From NCBI GenBank assembly GCA_964597315.1, contig CAZQXD010000014.1, forward strand, positions 1-64,000: DNA of 64,000 nucleotides, written 5' to 3'. The position numbers and the translations under genes are program-made. Origin of the DNA: CAZQXD01 sp964597315 (lineage in GTDB: Bacteria > Pseudomonadota > Gammaproteobacteria > Competibacterales > Competibacteraceae). The notes below the pieces were generated by a model that saw only the letters and a program-made list of their open reading frames with translations, had not been told where the DNA came from and ran no database searches. Below, piece by piece: positions 15,780 to 24,285 of the stretch. Position 1 is the first letter of the stretch. Each line of letters begins with the position of its first letter.

Positions 15780-16018
15780 CTTATACTAGAAATTCTTTAA
15801 TTTTTTTGGATAAAATATCACGATCTTTCATTTCGCATTCCCATATAATTGAGCCTAACCCACCTGGCAAGATCCCCGCCCGATCCCAGCTCCGGGTGCC
15901 CGCCCCTTGCCATGCTCGCCACGACTGAGCCCCAAGCGCCATGAACTGGGCCGCCGCCACCCTCGGGCCGATCTGTTAGAGTTTGCGGATTCCCCATAGC
16001 CATCGCCGGGAGCCTCCC

Positions 16019-17182
16019 ATGACCGATACCCCTCGCTCGCGCGGTTTCGCCACCCGCGCCATCCATGCTGGCCAGTCCCCGGACCCCACCACCGGGGCTA
16101 TCATGACCCCCATTTACGCCACCTCCACCTATGTGCAGGCCAGCCCCGGCCAGCACCAGGGCTATGAGTACTCCCGCAGTCAGAACCCCACCCGCCTGGC
16201 CTATGAGCGTTGCGTGGCCGACCTGGAAGGAGGGCGGGCCGGTTTCGCTTTCGCCTCGGGCATGGCGGCCACGGCCACGCTGCTGGAGTTGCTGGACCAC
16301 GGCAGCCATGTGGTGTGCATGGATGACCTCTACGGGGGCAGTTACCGGCTGTTTCACAACGTCCGCCGCCGTTCCGCCGGGCTGGAATTCAGCTTCGTAG
16401 ACCTGGCCGACCCGGTGGCCCTGGAAGAGGCCCTGCGTAAGGATACCCGGCTGATCTGGGTGGAGTCCCCCTCCAACCCACTGCTGAAACTGGTGGACCT
16501 GGAACGGGTGGCGGAGTTGGGCCGACGCCGGGGGATACTCACCGTGGCCGACAACACTTTTGCCTCCCCCTGGATACAGCGGCCCCTCGAACTGGGCTTC
16601 GATCTGGTGATGCACTCCGCCACCAAGTACCTGAACGGCCATTCGGATATGGTGGGAGGGATGGTCGTGGCGGGGGACAACCAAGAACTGGCCGAGCAAC
16701 TGGCCTATCTCCAGAATGCCGTGGGCGCTGTGGCCGGTCCCTTCGACGCCTTTCTGGCCCTGCGCGGCCTCAAGACCTTGGCCCTGCGCATGGAGCGCCA
16801 CTGCGTCAACGCCCAGGCCGTGGCCGAGTATCTGGATCGGCACCCCAAGGTAGCGCGGGTTTATTATCCGGGCCTGGAAAGCCACCCCCAGCACGACCTG
16901 GCCAAACGCCAGATGCGCGGTTTCGGGGGCATGGTCACGGCTGTTCTGGACGGCGGCCTGGAACCAGCCCGGGGGTTTCTGGAGCGCTGCCAGGTGTTCG
17001 CCTTGGCCGAGAGCCTGGGCGGGGTGGAGAGTCTGATCGAACACCCGGGGATCATGACCCACGCCTCCGTCCCGGCGGACAAGCGGGCGGCCCTGGGCAT
17101 CGACGACGGCCTGGTGCGGCTGTCGGTGGGGGTGGAGGACGTGGAAGACTTGCTCGCTGACTTGGAACAGGCCCTGGCCTGA
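16019..17182 (+). CDS. Cystathionine gamma-lyase/synthase (Cys/Met metabolism PLP enzyme)
   Basis: The 387-residue protein is a fold-type I trans-sulfuration enzyme. The PLP lysine is Lys203 in MHSATKYLNGHSD. Other family blocks are YEYSRSQNPTR (phosphate-contacting Tyr/Arg), FASGMAA, VWVESPSNP-like IWVESPSNPLLKL, and SLGGVESLIEHPGIMTHAS near the end. With the cystathionine beta-synthase at 5730 it would complete homocysteine-to-cysteine conversion. Gamma-lyase, gamma-synthase and beta-lyase cannot be separated by sequence alone. ATG 16019 has GGGAG six bases upstream; an upstream in-frame start would add 12 unlike residues. Confidence 0.88.
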   Translation: MTDTPRSRGFATRAIHAGQSPDPTTGAIMTPIYATSTYVQASPGQHQGYEYSRSQNPTRLAYERCVADLEGGRAGFAFASGMAATATLLELLDHGSHVVCMDDLYGGSYRLFHNVRRRSAGLEFSFVDLADPVALEEALRKDTRLIWVESPSNPLLKLVDLERVAELGRRRGILTVADNTFASPWIQRPLELGFDLVMHSATKYLNGHSDMVGGMVVAGDNQELAEQLAYLQNAVGAVAGPFDAFLALRGLKTLALRMERHCVNAQAVAEYLDRHPKVARVYYPGLESHPQHDLAKRQMRGFGGMVTAVLDGGLEPARGFLERCQVFALAESLGGVESLIEHPGIMTHASVPADKRAALGIDDGLVRLSVGVEDVEDLLADLEQALA

Positions 17183-17189
17183 GCCGGGG

Positions 17190-17230
17190 GGCTGAGTATC
17201 GACGCCGCGATAGAGCGCCGATGCTCAGCC
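17190..17230. terminator. Hairpin between convergent genes
   Basis: GGCTGAGTATCG (17190-17201) pairs with CGATGCTCAGCC (17219-17230) with one G-T position. It lies between the stops of the PLP enzyme and the AI-2E family gene, so it could end transcription from both sides. There is no clear T-run. Confidence 0.55.
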
Positions 17231-17238
17231 TTCTGGGT

Positions 17239-18405
17239 TCAGCCGGAGCGACCGCCCATCAATTCGCCAATGGGCTTGAGATTCTCGATATGGTCGCAGC
17301 AGACCTTGACGATGATCAGAATCGGCGTGGCCACCATCAGCCCGATTGGTCCCCACAACCAGCCCCAGAATAGCAGGCCCACGAACACCATCACGGCGTT
17401 GATCCGAGAGCTGCGGCTGGTCAGCCAGGGCGTCAACCAATAGCTCTGAAGGCAGGTGATAAACAGGCTTATAAAGGCCACCACCAGCCCCATGGACACC
17501 GTGCCGAACTGCACCAATCCGGCGATGCCGGTGAGGGCGAACACCAGCACCGGACCCAGATAGGGCACGCTGCTGGCCACACCGGCGATCAGCCCCCACA
17601 GGGCGGCTTGCTCCAGGCCGATCCATAAATAGGCCAGCCAGGTCAGCACCCCCACGAATATCCCGGAGAGCAGCAGCACGAACAGATAGCGGCGAATCTG
17701 CATATTGAAGTCGTCGAGAATCTGCACGGTGATTTTTTTCTTGGACAGCGTCGGGCCGGTAATCCGCACCAGTTTGCGTTTATATAGGTCTCCCGAGACC
17801 AGAAACAGATACACCAGCAATATCACTGTGGCCAACTGGCCGAACAGGGCCAGCACGCCCATGGAACCCCACCAGACATACTCTCCCCATTTGAAGCCCT
17901 GCTCCATGACCTGCACCCGGGTTACCCCAGGCGGTGGCGGCGTCTGGCCCCCGCTAGCCTCCGTGGTGACTTTTTGGATTTCTTCGGCGGCCTCCTGGAC
18001 TTTTTCGATGACTCCCGGTCCCTGGGTCAGCCGGGCGATGCGCAGAGAGCGTTTCACGGTCTGCACCGCCTGAGGCACTTTGTCCAGCAATGCCTGGGCC
18101 TGGTCACCCAAGGTATAACTGCCGTAGCCGATCAGCCCCAGCAGGGCGCACAGCAGCAACCCGGCCCCTAGCCAGCGGGGTAGGCGCAGTCGCTCCAAGC
18201 TGGTCACGATGGGGTCCAGGGAATAACTGACCAGCACGCTGAACACCAGGGTAATGAGTACCGCCTTGGCCCAGGACAGCATCCACAGGGTGGCGAACAA
18301 GGCCAGCAGGGCCAGGGCCGCGCTGCGCACGTCGATGGGACCCATGCCTTGGATGGGCGGTTGGCGGTCGGCCGGGTCGGTTTCGGTTAGGGTGGCGTCT
18401 TTCAT
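17239..18405 (-). CDS. AI-2E family membrane permease (PerM/TqsA-like)
   Basis: The 388-residue protein has the AI-2E/UPF0118 layout. Two N-terminal helices (about 27-70) and a third near 72-92 are followed by a long non-membrane loop (about 95-185), then further helices to about 375. The most conserved blocks are VPYLGPVLVFALTGIAGL, the glycine-rich LFWGWLWGPIGLMVATPIL and WLTPWLTSRSSRINAVMVF. Family members export autoinducer-2, other small molecules or Na+ in different species, so substrate is open. The ATG overlaps the stop of the phosphoesterase gene (ATGA), so translation is coupled. The loop carries an unusual Pro run (GGQTPPPPGV). Confidence 0.85.
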   Translation of the reverse strand: MKDATLTETDPADRQPPIQGMGPIDVRSAALALLALFATLWMLSWAKAVLITLVFSVLVSYSLDPIVTSLERLRLPRWLGAGLLLCALLGLIGYGSYTLGDQAQALLDKVPQAVQTVKRSLRIARLTQGPGVIEKVQEAAEEIQKVTTEASGGQTPPPPGVTRVQVMEQGFKWGEYVWWGSMGVLALFGQLATVILLVYLFLVSGDLYKRKLVRITGPTLSKKKITVQILDDFNMQIRRYLFVLLLSGIFVGVLTWLAYLWIGLEQAALWGLIAGVASSVPYLGPVLVFALTGIAGLVQFGTVSMGLVVAFISLFITCLQSYWLTPWLTSRSSRINAVMVFVGLLFWGWLWGPIGLMVATPILIIVKVCCDHIENLKPIGELMGGRSG

Positions 18406-19277
18406 GGGGGGCGGTAATCTGGATGAATGGGAGCATCCGGCACCCCGGAATAGAGAAAGCCTCGGCTGGGCCGGGCGAATTCGTATTTGGCCACCGGAGA
18501 AAAACCCCGGGCCTCATCAAAGAACATATAGTGCAAAACCCGAGTCGAGGCCGTGTCCAGCTCGATCCAATGAAAAGAGTTTTTCTCCCGCTCCCTGGCC
18601 CGGCCGCGCCGGGAGGTGGTGGTGCCGCACTGGGCGATGATGATGCCATGCTCCCGGTCCTCGCCGGAGTACACGTCCAGGGAATTACCGATATAGGCCC
18701 GGTGTAGATGGCCGGCCATGATTAGGTCCACCCGCAGACGGGTGAAGCGGTCCAGCGCCCGTTTGGCTTTGGGCATGGTCTCGCCGCCGTCGTAATCCGG
18801 GGCCGGGGCGAAATGATGGTGGGCCACCACGATTCGCGCCGCCTCGTCGGGGGCCTGGGCGAAGCAAGATTCGCAATACTCCAGTTGTTCGGTGCGGATG
18901 CGGCCGTTGCTGATGGCCCGGTAAGGCTCGGTGGAGTTCAGGGCCACGACCACCGCCTGATCCAGGGTCAGGACATAGTCCAGGCGGTCGTGAATGTATT
19001 CCCGGTAGAGCTTATAGGGGGTGGTCAGTCGTTCCCAGACCCGGTACAGAGGGACATCGTGATTGCCCGGAACCACCACCCGGGGCACCGCTGGCAGCCG
19101 CTCCAGCCAATCCCGGGCCTGACGAAACTGTTCCCGTTTGGCCCGCTGAGTAAAATCGCCGCTGACCACCACCAGATCCGGGGTCAGGCGGTGGGCCATG
19201 TCCAGAACAGCCTCGCCGATCTCGGTCAAAAAGGGAGGGCCAAAGTGCAGGTCGGATACGTGCAGCAGCTTGAACAC
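18402..19277 (-). CDS. Calcineurin-like metallophosphoesterase
   Basis: The 291-residue protein has the complete two-metal signature: Asp9 and His11 in VSDLHFG, Asp41 in SGDFTQ, Asn72-His73 in PGNHDVP, then VVAHHHFAP and AGHLHRAY. It resembles the CpdA/DNA-repair-exonuclease-like branch of single-domain bacterial phosphodiesterases. The substrate may be a cyclic nucleotide, a phosphomonoester or a nucleic acid end. The start is GTG with AGGA seven bases upstream. It is the first gene of a two-gene operon with the AI-2E permease, whose start overlaps its stop. Confidence 0.87.
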   Translation of the reverse strand: MFKLLHVSDLHFGPPFLTEIGEAVLDMAHRLTPDLVVVSGDFTQRAKREQFRQARDWLERLPAVPRVVVPGNHDVPLYRVWERLTTPYKLYREYIHDRLDYVLTLDQAVVVALNSTEPYRAISNGRIRTEQLEYCESCFAQAPDEAARIVVAHHHFAPAPDYDGGETMPKAKRALDRFTRLRVDLIMAGHLHRAYIGNSLDVYSGEDREHGIIIAQCGTTTSRRGRAREREKNSFHWIELDTASTRVLHYMFFDEARGFSPVAKYEFARPSRGFLYSGVPDAPIHPDYRPP

Positions 19278-19360
19278 AGGGGATTCCTCTTGGAACGATG
19301 GATGGGCGTTCCTCTAAGTGTTAGGCCCTTGCCTAGCTTGTCAACTGCGCGCAGCGGCGG

Positions 19361-20350
19361 TCACGGCTTGAGATCTTCGGTCTCCACCACCCGAGCCAGG
19401 GCCGTTTCCAGGGCGAACCGGGCCTGGGCGGACACGGTTTGCAGATAGGCATGCAGGTGGGCATCCTCGGGGCTGCTGTGTTGGCACTCGGCGCTATAGG
19501 TCTCGAAGTTCGTCAGGCTACGCACCAGATCCACCAGATGATGGGGGCACTCGCAGTGCATGGCAGTGGCGCTGGCGGCGATGCGGCTAAGGGTGTCGTT
19601 GTCGTAGCGGCGTGGCGGCGGTTCCTGATCCTCGGCTAGCGTGGGGCGTTGTGGACTCGGACCTGGGTATAGACAGGCCCGGCGCAACTCCGGCATCCCC
19701 ACCGGAGCGCGCAGGGTCTGTATCCGGTCAGTGTCCAGCCGGGCGACGGTCTGGCGGCGGGCAAAACCGTAGACCACCAAGACCCGATCAGCGTCGGCGT
19801 GCCGCCGCAGGGCTTCAATGTCATCGATGTGGCTGTCGTGCAGAGTGGGCAACTCCACGATGAGGATATCCGGTCGCAGTCCGGCCACGGACGCCTCGAA
19901 CCGCCGTCGATCCCGATGGATGGCCACCAGCTCCAGCTCTGGCCATTTAAAACCGTGCAAGGCCAGCCGCGCTGGCAGCGCGTCGCCTAGCACCGCTACC
20001 CGGCAGGGGCCTGGAGACAGGCCGGGAGCCGGGCTGGGCGACTTGGAGTTTTCGTATATCTCCAATTGTTCTTGTAATTCATCCATAGACTGCCGGGCCA
20101 TGGCGCTAACGGCGTTGCCGGCGTCCACCAGCCGTTTGATCAGCGCCAATCGGGCGATATCCTCCCGGGAGTACAGTCGGTTGCCACTGTCGCCCCGGTG
20201 GGGTTTCACCATGCCGTAGCGGCGCTCCCAGGCACGGATAGTGATCGGGGAAATTCCGGTCAGTCGGGCTACGGCGCCGATCCGGTACATAGGCTCGGCG
20301 GAGGCGGGCTGTGAAGCGATACCGTCGGGGTGGTCGGGCACGGTATGCAT
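19361..20350 (-). CDS. MerR-family regulator with Rossmann-like and helical C-terminal domains
   Basis: The 329-residue protein begins with a MerR winged helix (about 21-90): YRIGAVARLTGISPITIRAW, ERRYGM and NRLYSREDIARL. Residues about 115-225 look like a Rossmann-type sensor (VAVLGDALPARL, PDILIVELPTLHDSHIDDIE). The last 75 residues are helical with conserved Cys/His (HCECPHHLVDLV). MerR plus Rossmann recalls CarH/LitR light sensors, but the B12-binding D-x-H-x-x-G motif is absent and the helical part follows the Rossmann part instead of preceding it, so cobalamin binding is unlikely. TAGGAG precedes the ATG. Targets are unknown; autoregulation is suggested by the upstream TGTACA boxes. Confidence 0.82.
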   Translation of the reverse strand: MHTVPDHPDGIASQPASAEPMYRIGAVARLTGISPITIRAWERRYGMVKPHRGDSGNRLYSREDIARLALIKRLVDAGNAVSAMARQSMDELQEQLEIYENSKSPSPAPGLSPGPCRVAVLGDALPARLALHGFKWPELELVAIHRDRRRFEASVAGLRPDILIVELPTLHDSHIDDIEALRRHADADRVLVVYGFARRQTVARLDTDRIQTLRAPVGMPELRRACLYPGPSPQRPTLAEDQEPPPRRYDNDTLSRIAASATAMHCECPHHLVDLVRSLTNFETYSAECQHSSPEDAHLHAYLQTVSAQARFALETALARVVETEDLKP

Positions 20351-20385
20351 AAGCTCCTAGCTATATTGTATAGATTATGGCTAAG

Positions 20386-20437
20386 ATTATATCTCAAATT
20401 TCAATATATCAAGATAAGATGTACATAATATGTACAT
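20386..20437 (-). promoter_or_regulatory. Promoter and paired TGTACA operator upstream of the MerR gene
   Basis: In an AT-rich 98-bp gap, TATAAT (reverse of 20386-20391) lies 15 bp from TTGATA (reverse of 20407-20412). Just upstream are two palindromes ATGTACAT (20419-20426 and 20430-20437), giving TGTACA-N5-TGTACA. From memory, TGTACA-type half-sites are used by LitR-class MerR proteins, which fits autoregulation by the adjacent gene. Confidence 0.5.
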
Positions 20438-20448
20438 AAATATAGCCA

Positions 20449-21897
20449 TCAGGCCGCTCTGGCTCGCCGCGACCGTTCCAAATACCTCGTCCAGCGATTG
20501 AAGGCGCCGGCCACCCCTAAGGCGTGTAGGCGATCCGGGCCGGTCGGTAGGCGGCGCTCCAGGGCGTTGGCCGCCGCCGCAGTCAGTCCACAGGCGCGCA
20601 GCATGTTATGGACAGTGGCGCTATCGTCCACGGGGGACGGAAGAGCAAGCGGCTGATCGCGGTTGCTTACCAGGCGCAGGTGTCTACCGGCAGTGGAAAT
20701 CGAGCCGAGACCGTCCAAACGGGGCGCTAGGTGGTGGATCAGGCGCTGGGGCAACCCAGGGTCGCGACGCAGGGATTCGGGCAGAGAAGCCAGCAAACCG
20801 AGCCATCGCGGGTTCAGCAGGGGATGGGCGCGGGCATAGTGGCGGTCCAGCAATTGCAAGTCGGCGACTGCTCCCCGACCTAGACCCTGGAACGGCAGTC
20901 CGGTGGGTCGAGGATGGATACCTTGCCCGGACAGTGTATACCGTCCCGTACCCGGCTCAGCCAGGCCCAGCCCCATCCCGGTCGCGGTCACCAGGGTGGC
21001 GCCGGCCGTGACGGACAGCAGATCCTCGCACAGCTTTTCGTGGCCTCGATGCAAGGGGACTTCCCCGCCCCCCGCCAAGGCGATGCCCAGATAAGCCCGG
21101 CGGCGGTGTTCCGGGGCGTCACTGCCTTGCAACAGGTTTAGGCCACAGCGTTTGGCCACGTTGGCGGCCAGGTGGCGATCCCTGTCGGGACTGGCGTTGA
21201 CCAGGGTTGGTCGCGCGCCCCCGGCGAGGGCCGCAGCCAGCAGCAACTTCCAAGCGGGGTCGCCCATGTGGAGCATGGCTTGGGGGGCGTGGTCAAAGCA
21301 TTGCTCCACCGCCGCCACCAGGGCATCGCACAAGTCCGCTTCTTCTGGCAAGGGCTGGAGAGGCGACTCCAGAGGCGGGGTATGAAACGCCAGATCCCGA
21401 TGGGTGGCGACCGCGACACTGCCCGGCTCCACTCGCGCCACCCCGGCCAGTGTGGTGCGCGTTCCCCGCAACTCGCCCCAGGACAATAGCTCCAGGGCAG
21501 CGCCGTAGTCCACTAGGGCGCGGCTGCCTAATAAATCCACCATGGCCAAGGCGTCGCTAGCGATCCGGGCGCGGTCTCGATCATGCTGGAGCAGCACGGG
21601 GTAAGCGCCCAAGGCGTCAGGAACCACGGTCAGTCGATGACTGGGGCGATGAAAGTGCAGCCAACTCCGACCGAACAGCGGCCGGGCGCGCTTGCCCTGG
21701 GCCTGGGCGCGGAGTTCCGCGACTGCCGGTTGCACAGTCGGGTCGCCCCAATGGATAAGCACGTCCTCCGGGCCTTGCCATTCCGTGACGTCACCCGCCC
21801 CCGCCGAGTCTGTCCGCCAATGGCAGAATGGCACGGGCCGACCCGCCACGCCGCAGTCTGCATGGCGGGATGAGTATACCAACCGGATTACAGCCAT
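20449..21897 (-). CDS. Asparagine-synthase-like protein with degenerate active sites
   Basis: The 482-residue product follows the asparagine synthase B layout: an N-terminal Ntn-like half (LTVVPDALGAYPVLL, LELLSWGELRGTRT, ARVEPGSVAVA) and a C-terminal ATP-pyrophosphatase-like half from about 190. Both chemistries look lost. Residue 2 is Ala rather than the nucleophilic Cys, and the SGGxDS pyrophosphate loop is replaced by LHMGDPAWKLLLAAALAG. It may be a pseudoenzyme, a binding protein, or a divergent ligase-like enzyme of the kind seen in lasso-peptide clusters. GGAGAC precedes the ATG. It lies 98 bp before the MerR gene on the same strand. No maturation protease or transporter is nearby. Confidence 0.65.
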   Translation of the reverse strand: MAVIRLVYSSRHADCGVAGRPVPFCHWRTDSAGAGDVTEWQGPEDVLIHWGDPTVQPAVAELRAQAQGKRARPLFGRSWLHFHRPSHRLTVVPDALGAYPVLLQHDRDRARIASDALAMVDLLGSRALVDYGAALELLSWGELRGTRTTLAGVARVEPGSVAVATHRDLAFHTPPLESPLQPLPEEADLCDALVAAVEQCFDHAPQAMLHMGDPAWKLLLAAALAGGARPTLVNASPDRDRHLAANVAKRCGLNLLQGSDAPEHRRRAYLGIALAGGGEVPLHRGHEKLCEDLLSVTAGATLVTATGMGLGLAEPGTGRYTLSGQGIHPRPTGLPFQGLGRGAVADLQLLDRHYARAHPLLNPRWLGLLASLPESLRRDPGLPQRLIHHLAPRLDGLGSISTAGRHLRLVSNRDQPLALPSPVDDSATVHNMLRACGLTAAAANALERRLPTGPDRLHALGVAGAFNRWTRYLERSRRARAA

Positions 21898-21926
21898 GGT
21901 TGTCTCCGAATCAATGTGTTACAACC

Positions 21927-22022
21927 ATGTCTGCAAAGCTTGGGCCAGCTTTAGTCGGAGCTTTTGGGAGCCTAGAGGCGTATCAACTACAGGGGGTCTT
22001 CAGGGGCGCCACCGGGGAATAA
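21927..22022 (+). other. Possible 31-residue small ORF
   Basis: ATG 21927 opens a 31-codon frame (MSAKLGPALVGAFGSLEA, then YQLQGVFRGATGE) filling the 126-bp gap between the asparagine-synthase-like gene and ptsP. No ribosome site is visible. The Gly/Ala-rich content next to an asparagine-synthase homologue recalls peptide precursors, but nothing proves translation. Confidence 0.2.
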
Positions 22023-22023
22023 C

Positions 22024-24285
22024 TTAGCCCATCCGCACCAGCCCCCCCAGCCCCGCCTGTTTCAGGGCTTGATTGAGCAACCCCCGGATGGCGGACCCGT
22101 CGTCTAGGGTCAGGGCGTGTTCCAGTAGCTCTCGCGCCCAAGATTGGGAGACGCTGCGCACCACCCATTTAACCCGAGGCAGGCTGGCGCTGGAGACGCT
22201 CAGGCCGTCCAGACCCATACCCAGCAATAGCACCACGGCCGCCGGATCGGAGGCCATTTCCCCGCACAGGCTGACCGGCGTATCCCTGGAGTGGGCCTTG
22301 TCCACCACTTCCCGGATGGCGTTCAGCACCGCCGGGTGCAGGCTGTCGTAGAGATCCGATACCCGATGATTGTTACGATCCACGGCCAGTAGGTATTGGG
22401 TGAGGTCGTTACTGCCGATGGACAGAAATTCCACCCGCTCGGCCAGGCGGTCGGCCAGATACACCGCCGAGGGCACTTCCACCATGGCCCCTACCGGGGG
22501 GCGTAGCGCATCCAGGCCCTCCTCGTTCAGTTCCTCTTGCACGGCCTTCAGCAATGCCAGGGCCTCGTCCAGTTCGCTCAGGCGGCTGATCATTGGCAGC
22601 AGCAGTTGCAGATTGCCATGGCCGATGTTGGCCCGCAGCAAGGCCCGGAGCTGGGTGCGGAAGATATCCGGGTGGTCCAGGGTCAGGCGAATGCCCCGCC
22701 AGCCTAGGAAAGGGTTGTTCTCACCGGCCACCGGAAAATAGTCCAGGGGTTTATCGCCGCCCACATCCAGGCTGCGCATGGTCACTGGTAGGGGGGCCAT
22801 GGTCTCCAGCACTTCCCGATAGATACGGGTCTGTTCGTCCTCGCCGGGGAAGGATTGGCGGATCATGAACGGGAACTCGGTGCGATACAGCCCCACGCCT
22901 TCGGCGCCATTGGCCGTGGCTATGGATAGGTCCGCCAGCAATCCGGCATTGACCCGTAGCTCCAGGCGGGCGTTGTCCGGGGTTTGGGCGGGCAGGTCGG
23001 CCAGGGTTTGCAATTCGGCGGTCAGGGCCTGATCCTCCTGGACCAGGCGCTGGAACTCCTCCAGCACGGCCCGGGTGGGTTGGATGAACACCCGGCCCTG
23101 ATAGCCGTCCACGGCGACGTCGGCCCCCTCCAACCGACCCACCGGCAGTCGCCCTAGGCCCATCACCGCCGGCACCCCCAGTGCCCGGGCCAGGATAGCG
23201 GTATGGGACAGGGCCGAACTTTTCAATGAGACAATGCCCGCCAATTGCTCTAGGGGCACCTCGGCGATTCGCGCCACGCTCACCTCTTCCCCCACCAGTA
23301 CGCAACGATCCGGGTACTGACGGGGACCGGCGTCGGCATTTTGCAGGCGCATCAATACCCGCCGACCAATGGCCCGAATGTCCTCGGCCCGGGTGCGAAG
23401 ATAAGGGTCTTCCATGGTCTCGAACACTTGGGCATGTTCGACGATGGTGTCCCGCCAGGCGCCGGGCGCCCACTGACCGGCGCGGATGCGCTTGACGGTA
23501 TCGGTGAACAGCCAGTCGTTATCCAGGAACAGGGTGTAGACGTCGAATAAGCTCTGGGCCTCTCCGGCCACCAGGGTGGCCATGCGCTGGCCGCTTTCCT
23601 GAAGCTCGGTCTGGACCACCCGCACGGCGTAGGCGAAGGCCGCCTCTTCGGCGGCCGGGTCCCGGGCCTTGCGTTCAGGCACGGAATCCAGATTGGCGAA
23701 AGGGGAGGGCAGCACCACCGTGCCCACCCCCACCCCCGGCGCGGCGGGTACGCCTTTCAGAAAACCGCTGTGGGGCCGCCCGGCCAGTAACCGGCTGGTG
23801 GCGCCCACGGCGGCGGCGGCCTCGATGGCGCCGGCCAGTTGGGCGGCGATGGTGACCACGAAAGCGGTTTCGTCCTCACTAAAGAGCCGACTATCCCGTT
23901 GTTGCACCACCAGCACCCCGAGCCGCTGGCGGTAGCGCACCAGAGGGACGCCCAGGAAGGCGTGATAGCGCTCTTCGCCGGTCTCGGGAAAATACCGATA
24001 GCGGGGATGGGCGGCGGCGTTATCCAGATTGAGCAGTTCCTGGCGCTCCCCCACCAGCCCCACCAGCCCTTCCTGGGGGCTTAGGCGTACTTCGCCGATG
24101 GCCACCGGGTTGAGACCGTCGGTGGCCACCAGCACATAGTTGCCTTGGGCGGGATCGGCCAGATACACGGAGCAAACATCCACTGCTATGGATTCCTTGA
24201 CCCGGCGCACGGCGATGGCCAGGGCCTGATCCAGGTTGCTGGCGGTGCCCACCTCCTGGGCGATACGATGCAAAATAGTCAGCAT
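22024..24285 (-). CDS. ptsP: Phosphoenolpyruvate-protein phosphotransferase PtsP (EI-Ntr)
   Basis: The 753-residue enzyme I of the nitrogen PTS takes phosphate from PEP and passes it to NPr. A GAF domain fills about 1-160 (senses glutamine or 2-oxoglutarate in relatives), followed by the EI N-terminal region. The swivelling His domain has the phosphorylated His361 in SSALSHTAILARALGVPAV, and the PEP-binding barrel carries GLYRTEFPFM, MRSLDVGGDKPLDYFP, MVEVPSAV, SIGSNDLTQYLLAVDRNN and the catalytic Cys in VSLCGEMASD. Length and order match the family. Neighbours are not PTS genes; ptsN and ptsO are elsewhere. Confidence 0.95.
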   Translation of the reverse strand: MLTILHRIAQEVGTASNLDQALAIAVRRVKESIAVDVCSVYLADPAQGNYVLVATDGLNPVAIGEVRLSPQEGLVGLVGERQELLNLDNAAAHPRYRYFPETGEERYHAFLGVPLVRYRQRLGVLVVQQRDSRLFSEDETAFVVTIAAQLAGAIEAAAAVGATSRLLAGRPHSGFLKGVPAAPGVGVGTVVLPSPFANLDSVPERKARDPAAEEAAFAYAVRVVQTELQESGQRMATLVAGEAQSLFDVYTLFLDNDWLFTDTVKRIRAGQWAPGAWRDTIVEHAQVFETMEDPYLRTRAEDIRAIGRRVLMRLQNADAGPRQYPDRCVLVGEEVSVARIAEVPLEQLAGIVSLKSSALSHTAILARALGVPAVMGLGRLPVGRLEGADVAVDGYQGRVFIQPTRAVLEEFQRLVQEDQALTAELQTLADLPAQTPDNARLELRVNAGLLADLSIATANGAEGVGLYRTEFPFMIRQSFPGEDEQTRIYREVLETMAPLPVTMRSLDVGGDKPLDYFPVAGENNPFLGWRGIRLTLDHPDIFRTQLRALLRANIGHGNLQLLLPMISRLSELDEALALLKAVQEELNEEGLDALRPPVGAMVEVPSAVYLADRLAERVEFLSIGSNDLTQYLLAVDRNNHRVSDLYDSLHPAVLNAIREVVDKAHSRDTPVSLCGEMASDPAAVVLLLGMGLDGLSVSSASLPRVKWVVRSVSQSWARELLEHALTLDDGSAIRGLLNQALKQAGLGGLVRMG

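Larger units (their letters stand above)
7113..15850. other. AT-rich genomic island with restriction-modification, TA modules and transposon relics
   Basis: Base composition drops sharply within this stretch, most strikingly at 7980-10440 and 13216-15850, compared with the G/C-rich genes on both sides. Codon use changes too (many AAA, ATT and TTA codons). The contents are accessory: BrnTA relic, IS3, IS5 and Tn3 fragments, a HigBA-like module, a truncated MmeI-type enzyme and a complete type II restriction-modification set. The flanking core genes are the two transsulfuration genes. No integrase, tRNA or clear flanking direct repeat was found, so the edges are approximate and the element looks like accumulated insertions rather than one mobile unit. 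Confidence 0.8.

Noticed and set aside
7113..15850. Integrative element with att sites
   Set aside because: No integrase, tRNA end or matching direct repeats could be found at the two edges.
15818..17062. 414-codon minus-strand frame opposite the PLP lyase/synthase
   Set aside because: Antisense shadow of a gene with clear PLP motifs; low-complexity Gly/His composition.
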